Origin: a bacterium
Lineage (GTDB): Bacteria > NPL-UPA2 > JAGMAN01
Direction of reading: 5' to 3'
DNA length: 8,278 bases
Assembly: GCA_023130215.1 (NCBI GenBank)
Contig: JAGMAN010000017.1
Coordinates: 1 to 8,278, forward strand
Shown here: one piece after another, positions 1 to 5,592 of the stretch
Position numbering within the stretch: the first letter of the stretch is position 1
Layout: every line of letters starts with the position of its first letter
Translations under genes and position numbers: made by a program
Notes under the pieces: generated by a model
The model's input: only the letters and a program-made list of their open reading frames with translations
Told to the model about the DNA's origin: nothing
Database searches by the model: none

Positions 1-660
1 CTTAGTCGCGGAGATAATAAGTTTTGTTTTATCATCCAGAAGAGGAAAACCCGCGTTTATATGATATAAAATTGTAAAGGGTGACCTCTTAAATCCAAAA
101 TTTTCTATCCTGTCTCTTATCAGAAGTGATTTTTTACCAAGCTGGGATGTAATAGTCCTGACTAAACGGACTTTATCACCGAATAAAGAACATTCCTCTA
201 CAGTGCCTGAGACCTCTAATCGGTATTCATCACCATCCCATCCGGAAGTATCACAAACCTGTTTGGCCGGTATAGTAGAACAACGGCCGTGAAGACCCAG
301 CTCCTCATCGCCGTCTTTACCCGGCGGGCCGAAATAAGTCAGACCGCAGGTGGTTAAAAGACCGCCGAAGAATGTCCTCAGCCATTCCAGGCCGCGTGAG
401 TTATAATAAGCCGGATTGACTTCACCGTTAGGGGTCTGGTAAACAAGGTTCACGCCCTTATAGTAAGCCAGGGATATATCCAAACCCCTGTCCGGCAAGG
501 CACTAAAATAAAGCCCTGAACCTGTATTGAAATCTATGGCCCTGACACCTTTTGAATTGCCCTCTGAGAGTTCATAGTGCCGTGTACCGCCAAGCTGGGC
601 TAAATTACCTATCTTCCGTTTCAAATCAGACTGTTTATAATCTTTGTTTCCAATTTTCAT
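1..660 (-). CDS. DUF4432 family aldose 1-epimerase-like protein, N-terminal part
   Basis: The frame stays open from an ATG at 660 to the window edge, giving 220 residues; the C-terminal part lies beyond base 1. The residues match the DUF4432 pattern, a galactose-mutarotase-like sugar-binding beta-sandwich family: an opening region with GNLAQLGGTRHYEL, then GVRAIDF, GSGLYFSALPDRGLDIS, FFGGLLTTCGL, GLHGR, and LYHINAGFPLL near the end of what is visible. Family members are thought to bind or epimerise aldoses; the substrate is not known. No signal peptide is visible, so the protein is probably cytoplasmic. The start at 660 is preferred because GGAAAGG lies 6 nt upstream. An in-frame ATG at 675 has no such site. 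It is the last visible gene of the sugar block, 64 bp after the isomerase-like gene, and probably acts on the same sugar. Family assignment is firm; the exact reaction is inference. Confidence 0.85.
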   Translation of the reverse strand, partial: MKIGNKDYKQSDLKRKIGNLAQLGGTRHYELSEGNSKGVRAIDFNTGSGLYFSALPDRGLDISLAYYKGVNLVYQTPNGEVNPAYYNSRGLEWLRTFFGGLLTTCGLTYFGPPGKDGDEELGLHGRCSTIPAKQVCDTSGWDGDEYRLEVSGTVEECSLFGDKVRLVRTITSQLGKKSLLIRDRIENFGFKRSPFTILYHINAGFPLLDDKTKLIISATK

Positions 661-701
661 ACCAAACCTTTCCATAAGTTAAGAACATATAGGCTCACAA
701 A

Positions 702-719
702 GTTATAACACCTGTGTTA
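702..719 (-). promoter_or_regulatory. Candidate operator palindrome overlapping an extended -10
   Basis: Bases 706-719 form a perfect 6-2-6 inverted repeat (TAACAC, 2 nt, GTGTTA) in the 64-bp gap before the DUF4432 gene. On the minus strand the end of the palindrome overlaps TGTTATAAC (710-702), which fits an extended -10 element. No convincing -35 is seen, as expected if an extended -10 is used. A start of transcription near 695 would leave a leader of about 35 nt before the ATG at 660. A repressor bound to the palindrome would block this promoter. Position and symmetry are seen; function is inferred. Confidence 0.35.
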
Positions 720-724
720 ATACA

Positions 725-2107
725 CTACGGTAATATAGCCTTAATACCGGTTAATTCACAAAAATCAACCAGAGCAGGCAACAGATCCTGACCATACCCC
801 AGACAGGCATACTCATTAGTCCAATTCTCCAGCAATTTATCCATATCAGCATGCGCTGTTACAAATCCGTGGGGCCAGAACGGGATCCCGCATTCGTTAA
901 GCCGTGATTCTATTTGATCAGCCGGAGGCTCAAAAATAGAACATTTTGTAATAACCATCTGGAACTTACCGTCAACCCTGCCCAGCCGGGCTAAAACACC
1001 TTGGCCGACCTTACAGATAAGTTTTATAGACAGGCCTCCGGCGCCTCCTTCTGTAGGAATACCATGTTCGGCAAATCCTGCCGGGCCTAATTTACCGGCT
1101 AAGGAAGGAGGAACAGCGCCGTCACCAATAATCTTTATCTCTTTTTTCTTTTTATCAATATGCTGAAGATCACCGTAATAAACCCGTTCTTTACTCAGTT
1201 TTGTCAGCAAAAGCACAGTCATGGCGGTATTAAAATCTCCCAGCGTAGAAGTACCGCATCCGTCTTCCAGCATCATACTCTGAGCAAAACAGGACGCAGT
1301 ATAATCATCGGCCATACCCGGGAATGATTGAATAGTATAGAAATCAAATTTTTCCTTCCGGACTATTTCCTTAAGCGCCAGGTAAAGACGTATGGACCGT
1401 TCATTAACTACATTTTCATCTGGAAACTTCCCAAACAGTTTGGTAATACGCGGTTTCAGCTCTTCTATCTTTTCCGCCGGTATATTCTTCGCTGTTTGTA
1501 TCAGCTCTGTAGTATCCCTGGAATCAATATCAATACCAAACATCTTCATCCATTGAGATGGATCTGCTGTGCCGCAAGTCTGGCCCATGCCCCGTCCGCC
1601 GAAAGTCCCGATAGTTAACATATTCAGGAAATTCTTTAAGTGCGCTGCCTGGCAATAACTTACAATTTTAACTATTTCAGCCGCATCATCAGCCCCGCCA
1701 TAGACAAATTTATGCTTAATGCCCACCTCCATTAACGCGCCGTGCATAACCAGGCCGCCTACAGGCCGCCAGCCCTGGGAACCGGGATGGGTCCAGATCA
1801 AAACCCCTTTGCCTGTTAACGCGTAATCCCTGATAGCGCCGATAAGATGGGCCGCCCATACCCAGGTTCCTGAAAATAAAATAACGCAGTCAACATTATT
1901 ATTATCTTTCATTGCTTTAAGGGCTGTCCTTGCCTCTTCCTTAGAAGCAATAACTGTGTCATATTCAACCAACTCCAAACCCTGTTTCTTTAACTCATCC
2001 TTAGACCGGGCAATAATAGCCTCATCTATAAAAGACGTGCCCATAGGGTCTTTTAAACCGTCTTTATGAACCCCATAAACAATAAATCCTACTTTTGGCT
2101 TTACCAT
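725..2107 (-). CDS. L-fucose/L-arabinose isomerase family protein
   Basis: This 460-residue cytoplasmic protein resembles the FucI/AraA aldose-ketose isomerase family, metal-dependent enzymes that interconvert aldoses and ketoses. The N-terminal region (about 1-170) is a Rossmann-like domain with VGFIVYGVH at 6-14, a long acidic helix, and ILFSGTWVWAAHLIG at 76-90. The central part holds FDFYTIQSFPGMADD (254-268) and GDFNTAMT (290-297). Asp291 aligns with a metal ligand of FucI. The C-terminal part has HGIPTEGG (348-355), a beta-rich segment around GQGVLARLGRVDGKF (368-382), and WPHGFVTAHAD (411-421), whose histidines could be the C-terminal metal ligand. The upstream acid ligand would be Asp267 or Asp268 rather than the usual Glu, but that alignment is uncertain. 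The length is near that of AraA and shorter than FucI. The ATG at 2107 has an excellent AAGGAGG site 6 nt upstream. It lies 28 bp after the oxidoreductase gene, so the two are probably cotranscribed. The sugar substrate cannot be named. Confidence 0.82.
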   Translation of the reverse strand: MVKPKVGFIVYGVHKDGLKDPMGTSFIDEAIIARSKDELKKQGLELVEYDTVIASKEEARTALKAMKDNNNVDCVILFSGTWVWAAHLIGAIRDYALTGKGVLIWTHPGSQGWRPVGGLVMHGALMEVGIKHKFVYGGADDAAEIVKIVSYCQAAHLKNFLNMLTIGTFGGRGMGQTCGTADPSQWMKMFGIDIDSRDTTELIQTAKNIPAEKIEELKPRITKLFGKFPDENVVNERSIRLYLALKEIVRKEKFDFYTIQSFPGMADDYTASCFAQSMMLEDGCGTSTLGDFNTAMTVLLLTKLSKERVYYGDLQHIDKKKKEIKIIGDGAVPPSLAGKLGPAGFAEHGIPTEGGAGGLSIKLICKVGQGVLARLGRVDGKFQMVITKCSIFEPPADQIESRLNECGIPFWPHGFVTAHADMDKLLENWTNEYACLGYGQDLLPALVDFCELTGIKAILP

Positions 2108-2135
2108 GATTCTCCTCCTTAAATTAAGCTCGTCG

Positions 2136-3317
2136 CTAAAGAGCGCCTATTTGCCGGACATTAACAAAACAACCTGTCTCGGCAGATTCTTTCGCGGCCA
2201 GGCAGGCATAAACACTCTGAATACCTAACCATATTGAAGTACGTGATTTCCCTTTGCCGTGAATGACGTTGATAAAATCATAGGCTAGTTCTGAATCTCC
2301 GCCAAAATGGCTCATGCCCTCACCTGCCTTAACCGTGTCTGTAAATGGCGCATGATGACGGACAAACTTTAACTCATTCTTATACCAGTCAAATTTAATT
2401 GTCCCGTTATAACCGCTTATAGTTGCGCCGCGGGTTGCGGCATCACGGCGGCTGTAAAACACCTGGGTATAGACACCATGGACACCGGAAGCAAATTCAA
2501 TTAGGGCGCTGGAAGAATCTTCATTCATACCTGTTTCCGGTGTTCCGCAATCCCGGCTAAAAACACAAAGATGATCAAATAATGTCCCGCCTGAACCATT
2601 ACGTTTACGGTTCTGAGGACTTTCCAGACAGGTATCCACTTCCTTGCATTTTGAGCATACCAACCCTTTCTTCTTCTTGCCGCCAAAAACTCTACCCCGG
2701 GTATGCATAGCTGCAACACGGACAATATTAGAACCCATGAGATAACTCATATAATCAAAATCATGGGTTGCCTTTTGAAGAAAAAGCCCCTGCATTGTTT
2801 TAAAATCACGATAAGCAGCTGTGTCAAAATATACAGTGCCGTAATTAACATAGTTTACTGCTTGAATGTGTTCAGGACTGCCGATAGTTTTCTTCTCAAT
2901 ATATTCATGAGCAAGCGAACATAACGGAGAAACACGCAAAGGAAAACTGACCACTACCTCACATTTGGATTTTTCAAACGCGCGCTCAAGAGCTATAGCC
3001 TGCTCCATAGATACAGCCACTGGTTTTTCAAGATATAAAGGCAGGTCGTACCCTGCCGCCTCTATGGCATAAGACGCATGCAGATGACACCGCGTCCCAA
3101 TAGCCAGGGCATCAAGTTTTGCCTTACTGATCATGCTTTTCAGGTCTTTATAAAAAACCACATCCTTTTGATCGCATTCAGCTAACCTGGAACGAACCCC
3201 GTCTTCATCAGGATCAACTATTCCGGCAACACGAATATCCGGCTCAACCTCACGTAAACAGGATTTGATTACACCGCTGATGCGGCTCCCGTATCCAACA
3301 ACACCTAATCGTATCAT
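2136..3317 (-). CDS. Gfo/Idh/MocA family NAD(P)-dependent oxidoreductase
   Basis: This 393-residue enzyme belongs to the glucose-fructose oxidoreductase/inositol dehydrogenase family, which oxidises or reduces cyclic sugars and polyols. The N-terminal Rossmann fold shows LGVVGYGSR (4-12) with the dinucleotide-binding glycines, Asp35 after the second strand (GIVDP), and YLEKPVAVS at 95-103, where Lys98 of the EKP motif is a catalytic residue of the family. The C-terminal domain carries KATHDFDYM (182-190), with His185 and Asp188 at the usual active-site positions. An insertion at about 210-260 has five cysteines (C221, C224, C230, C251, C257), beginning CSKC. The ATG at 3317 is preceded by AGGAG at 9 nt. 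A candidate promoter lies in the 88-bp gap upstream. Lying between the GH4 remnant and the isomerase-like gene, it probably acts in degrading a glycoside or rare sugar. Arginine codons are mostly CGN (about 20 of 22). Family certain; substrate unknown. Confidence 0.92.
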   Translation of the reverse strand: MIRLGVVGYGSRISGVIKSCLREVEPDIRVAGIVDPDEDGVRSRLAECDQKDVVFYKDLKSMISKAKLDALAIGTRCHLHASYAIEAAGYDLPLYLEKPVAVSMEQAIALERAFEKSKCEVVVSFPLRVSPLCSLAHEYIEKKTIGSPEHIQAVNYVNYGTVYFDTAAYRDFKTMQGLFLQKATHDFDYMSYLMGSNIVRVAAMHTRGRVFGGKKKKGLVCSKCKEVDTCLESPQNRKRNGSGGTLFDHLCVFSRDCGTPETGMNEDSSSALIEFASGVHGVYTQVFYSRRDAATRGATISGYNGTIKFDWYKNELKFVRHHAPFTDTVKAGEGMSHFGGDSELAYDFINVIHGKGKSRTSIWLGIQSVYACLAAKESAETGCFVNVRQIGAL

Positions 3318-3372
3318 ATCTTATTTCTCCTATTTCCCCTGCCGGACACTTGTAAATATTCACTAAAGACAA

Positions 3373-3381
3373 AGTATATCA
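3373..3381 (-). promoter_or_regulatory. Candidate extended -10 promoter for the sugar operon
   Basis: On the minus strand 3381-3373 reads TGATATACT, which fits an extended -10 (TG-N-TATACT). No good -35 stands 16 to 18 nt upstream. Transcription would begin near 3366, about 49 nt before the oxidoreductase ATG. It is the only plausible promoter I see in the 88-bp gap 3318-3405. It would let the oxidoreductase, isomerase-like and DUF4432 genes be expressed although the gene before them is truncated. This is a motif match only. Confidence 0.3.
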
Positions 3382-3405
3382 GAGTTTTGAAAGCAACCAT
3401 ATCCT

Positions 3406-3783
3406 TCAAATCTTGACATTTCTAAATTGTGGTAGATATTTTTTATTTTTCTTCAGCATCTCATTCACCATCTTTTTGATTTCAGACAGGGACAGGACTG
3501 CTGCTGTCAACGGGTCATAAGCAACTGCCTGAAATACCAGTTCCGGGTCTCCGCTCAGAGCTGCTTCTACAGCCATCTCTTCTACGGCAATGTTTATATT
3601 ATCAAGGGCCGCGCATTGGGGCGGCAAAGCGCCTACATGAATGGGATTAAATCCGCGGCGATTAACCAGAACCGGCACTTCTACACATATGTCCTGAGGA
3701 AGGTTAGTAATTATTCCTGTATTAGGCACATTACCGTTAAATTCGAACGGCTCACCGCTTGGTTGTAAGGCGAGTTGCGTCGG
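3406..3783 (-). pseudogene. GH4 alpha-glycosidase, C-terminal remnant lacking the N-terminal part
   Basis: The frame encodes a clear C-terminal segment of glycoside hydrolase family 4 (the AglA/LplD/MelA type): [17 protein letters not shown], then [34 protein letters not shown], and [13 protein letters not shown] near the end, followed by the native stop at 3406. Family members have about 430 to 480 residues; only about 120 remain. The lost part includes the NAD-binding fold and the Cys and His that bind the catalytic metal, so activity is not expected. The frame is open from an in-frame TAA at 3784-3786. Homology extends upstream of the first candidate start (GTG at 3729) to about 3755, and that GTG has no ribosome binding site. 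It therefore looks like a 5'-deleted gene rather than a short real one. The break lies within tens of bases of the end of the PII-like gene, marking a recombination or assembly joint. An intact copy may once have headed the sugar operon. Confidence 0.85.
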
Positions 3784-3788
3784 TTAGC
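3750..3788. repeat. Imperfect inverted repeat at the gene-fragment junction
   Basis: GCTCACCG at 3750-3757 and CGGTTAGC at 3781-3788 are inverted repeats matching at 7 of 8 positions. They bound a 39-bp segment containing the place where GH4 homology fades and the PII-like gene has just ended. It matches no mobile element end that I recognise, and the arms do not fit integron attC core sites. It may be chance, or a remnant of the event that joined the two halves. Confidence 0.25.
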
Positions 3789-3795
3789 GGGTATC

Positions 3796-4131
3796 TTAAA
3801 ATTCGTGGGCCAATCCCTTTGCCCTGCTGACCGGTAGCGTGAAGAGAAGACCGGTTCCCGGCTTGTCTAAACTGCCACAGATATCTTCTATGACAGCGAT
3901 GACCTCATCCACCTTCTCATCCTCAACTACAGCGAAGATGGTTTTATTATAAGGTCTATTACCTTCCAGGAGGTGGCGCAGTCCAGCAAAGATAGGGATG
4001 TCGTGGGCTAAGATCCTTCCCATTCCTACGCTGTCGATGATGGTTGCTCCCTTAACTCCAACCTCAACAAAGGCAGAGAGAATCTCATCTAAATATTCTT
4101 CCTGATTAAGGATGAAGACTAATAACTGCAA
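3796..4131 (-). CDS. Small GlnB/PII-like protein
   Basis: This 111-residue protein looks like a divergent member of the PII (GlnB) superfamily, trimeric ferredoxin-like signalling proteins that bind nucleotides and small metabolites. It shows an opening strand LLVFILN (3-9), a helix, GATIIDSVGMGR (28-39) at the start of a T-loop-like segment (about 36-62), NKTIFAVVEDEKVDEVIAVI (62-81), and PGTGLLFTLPV (91-101) where PII proteins have the B-loop and the following strand. The Tyr-containing uridylylation site of classical GlnB is not evident, so control by GlnD is unlikely. The start is TTG at 4131: GGAGG lies 4 nt upstream, and an in-frame TAG two codons before that site rules out a longer form. 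It begins 9 nt after the apgM stop, so it is probably cotranscribed with rpsU and apgM. Superfamily placement is from pattern recognition; ligand and target are unknown. No terminator hairpin follows it. Confidence 0.7.
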   Translation of the reverse strand: MQLLVFILNQEEYLDEILSAFVEVGVKGATIIDSVGMGRILAHDIPIFAGLRHLLEGNRPYNKTIFAVVEDEKVDEVIAVIEDICGSLDKPGTGLLFTLPVSRAKGLAHEF

Positions 4132-4140
4132 ATTTCCTCC

Positions 4141-5361
4141 CTAAGCACCATATTTTGTGAGTTTAAGTGCGTGAGCAAGGAGCAGTGGCATAACCTCTAC
4201 GGCAGGAAAGCGTCCCAATCCACCCTGCCGCAGGCAGGCTTCCTCTGAGAATTTGTCCACCTTATCCGGACGGCACCAGGCCGATCGGAGAAGGAAGGGA
4301 ACTGAGTGCCAACTGTGAACCTTTAAGACAGAAGGAGTGGAGTGATCTCCCGTGACAGCTATCGCCTCTGGAGCGAGATGCCTTAGAGTTGGAATATTTC
4401 GATCCACCTCCTCAATCACCTTAACTTTTCTCTTGAAATCCCCATCTTCCCCGGCACTATCTGCTCCCTTAATGTGTAGAAAGAAAAAATCGTATTTATC
4501 AAAATTCTCTCTCAATGTCTTAAATTCCTCCTCTACTGTCTCTCCCGTAACTAAAATATCCATCCCCATCAGCTTGGCTATTCCTCGATACATGGGGTAA
4601 GCCGCAATGGCTGCTGAGCGCAAGCGATAAATTTCTAAGAATGAGGGAAGGCGGGGAGATTTAGCAAACCCCCGCAGTAAAATCATATTGGCCGGGTAAT
4701 GGCCAGACAAGATCTCCCTAGCCTGCTGGATGAATCCATTAACTATTCGAGCCGTCTTATTCGCCTCCGGAGAAAGAGCTTTCACCTCAATGGGCGCAAC
4801 GCCAGTCTTCTGGGGATCAGAGTCACTTAGCGCATCGGAGAGCCCTCTGCCCCTTAATACAACTACTGCCCGGTGTTCTTTCACCGCTCTTACGAAAAGC
4901 TGGGTCCCTTCCAACTGCATTCCATTCAGCAGCCGGCAAAGCTCCTTGTTAGTTTCAGTGCTGATCCTCCCTGCCCTTCTGTCCGCAACTTTCCCTTCTT
5001 CATCAACGGTAACAAAATTTATCCTGGCCGCTACATCATCTAACTCTAAATTAAATCCTATGCCGGCGGCAGCCAGAGCACCTCGTCCAACCTGAAACTC
5101 CAGAGGGTTATAACCAAAGAGAGCTAAGTGAGCCGGACCGCTTCCCGGAGTAACTCCTCGAGCGATTGGGTCAATCATCCCGCATATTGATTCACGGGCA
5201 AGGGTATCTAAGTCAGGAGTAGCCGCTTTCTCCAGCTCAGTGCTTCCTTCATCCCCCGGCAACCCTCCTAAACCGTCTATGACAACGAGCACTATCTTCG
5301 AGCTGGTGGGGACGGCTAAATCCTTCACCAGATCTTGCAGGTCGGGACTAACTCTCCTCAT
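4141..5361 (-). CDS. apgM: 2,3-bisphosphoglycerate-independent phosphoglycerate mutase, archaeal type
   Basis: It interconverts 3-phosphoglycerate and 2-phosphoglycerate in glycolysis and gluconeogenesis, in the cytoplasm. The protein is an alkaline-phosphatase-superfamily enzyme of the ApgM type. Metal ligands are seen in VLVVIDGLGG (Asp29), HIKGADSAGEDGDF (296-309), TGDHSTP (337-343; Asp339, His340) and HSWHSVPFLL (349-358). The nucleophile is Ser74 in TPGSGPAH, and DRRAGR (127-132) is the conserved substrate-binding stretch. The open frame extends to 5433, but the ATG at 5361 is chosen: it gives 406 residues, normal for the family, with about 21 residues before the first strand, and it overlaps rpsU by only 14 nt. 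The longer form would add 24 residues that merely shadow rpsU. The site before this ATG is poor (AAAAAAGGT), so translation is probably coupled to rpsU. ApgM is typical of archaea but known in several bacterial groups. Confidence 0.93.
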   Translation of the reverse strand: MRRVSPDLQDLVKDLAVPTSSKIVLVVIDGLGGLPGDEGSTELEKAATPDLDTLARESICGMIDPIARGVTPGSGPAHLALFGYNPLEFQVGRGALAAAGIGFNLELDDVAARINFVTVDEEGKVADRRAGRISTETNKELCRLLNGMQLEGTQLFVRAVKEHRAVVVLRGRGLSDALSDSDPQKTGVAPIEVKALSPEANKTARIVNGFIQQAREILSGHYPANMILLRGFAKSPRLPSFLEIYRLRSAAIAAYPMYRGIAKLMGMDILVTGETVEEEFKTLRENFDKYDFFFLHIKGADSAGEDGDFKRKVKVIEEVDRNIPTLRHLAPEAIAVTGDHSTPSVLKVHSWHSVPFLLRSAWCRPDKVDKFSEEACLRQGGLGRFPAVEVMPLLLAHALKLTKYGA

Positions 5362-5536
5362 ACCTTTTTTCTCTCTGCCTTGCCTTGAGAATCTTTCGGC
5401 GCTTGCGCTGGCTGGGCTTCTCATAATGCTCATGCTTCTTTATCTCCCTGAGAAGCCCCTCCTTATCCATCTTCTTCTTAAAGCGCCTTAAGGCCCTCTC
5501 CAGCGGCTCATCCTTTCTAACTTTTACTGTAGACAC
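5348..5536 (-). CDS. rpsU: Small ribosomal subunit protein bS21
   Basis: This 62-residue basic protein is bS21, a 30S subunit component near the mRNA exit and anti-Shine-Dalgarno region that aids translation initiation. The family signature is complete: EPLERALRRFKKK at 10-22, GLLREIKKHEHYEKPSQ at 27-43, then a lysine/arginine-rich tail RKRRKILKARQREKR. The start is GTG at 5536, giving the usual MSTVKVRKDE opening. GGAGG lies 11 nt upstream, somewhat far, and an ATG-TAG pair sits between them. It is the first gene after the purQ-rpsU intergenic promoter, and its last 14 nt overlap the start of apgM. Only bacteria carry this protein, so it fixes the domain of the host of the right half. Confidence 0.96.
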   Translation of the reverse strand: MSTVKVRKDEPLERALRRFKKKMDKEGLLREIKKHEHYEKPSQRKRRKILKARQREKRYEES

Positions 5537-5554
5537 TACATCTTTCCCCTCCCT
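5536..5554 (-). promoter_or_regulatory. Strong Shine-Dalgarno with ATG-TAG start-stop before rpsU
   Basis: The rpsU leader contains GGGAGGGG (5553-5546), then AAAG, then ATG (5541-5539) followed directly by TAG (5538-5536). The final G of that TAG is the first base of the rpsU GTG. The GGAGG core is 6 nt from the ATG, the usual optimum, but 11 nt from the GTG. Ribosomes may therefore form a one-codon start-stop complex before reaching rpsU. The arrangement is seen; any regulatory role, such as feedback by bS21, is inferred. Confidence 0.5.
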
Positions 5555-5563
5555 TCAGCTGCC

Positions 5564-5592
5564 ATTGTACCTCAGACCAAAGACTCTGTCAA
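5564..5592 (-). promoter_or_regulatory. Sigma-70-type promoter for rpsU-apgM-PII-like
   Basis: The minus strand reads TTGACA at 5592-5587, a 17-nt spacer, and TACAAT at 5569-5564. The -35 matches consensus at all six positions and the -10 at five of six, with ideal spacing. It starts directly after the purQ stop codon. Transcription would begin near 5560-5555, leaving a leader of about 20 nt before rpsU. This allows rpsU and apgM to be expressed independently of the purine genes. Confidence 0.85.

Noticed and set aside
2525-2725. Minus-strand 66-codon frame inside the oxidoreductase gene
   Set aside because: It is an alternate frame of a clear Gfo/Idh/MocA coding region with no independent support. 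The 62-codon frame at 6795-6983 inside purL is rejected for the same reason.
3386-3410. Hairpin TTTGAA/TTCAAA after the GH4 remnant as a terminator
   Set aside because: The stem is only 6 bp, AT-rich, has a 13-nt loop and lacks a following T-run on the minus strand.
3727-3729. GTG as a real start for a 107-residue protein
   Set aside because: GH4 homology continues upstream of it in frame (FEFNGN) and there is no ribosome binding site, so it is an internal codon of a truncated gene.
3731-3747. CCGTT/AACGG inverted repeat
   Set aside because: It falls in codons for the conserved GH4 motif FEFNGN and is probably incidental.
3750-3790. Integron attC site at the junction
   Set aside because: The arms do not fit the RYYYAAC and GTTRRRY core boxes, and there is no integrase or second site.
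5362-5433. Longer apgM start at 5433
   Set aside because: The extra 24 residues are encoded entirely within rpsU, have no counterpart in the ApgM family and are low-complexity (SASASAE and similar).
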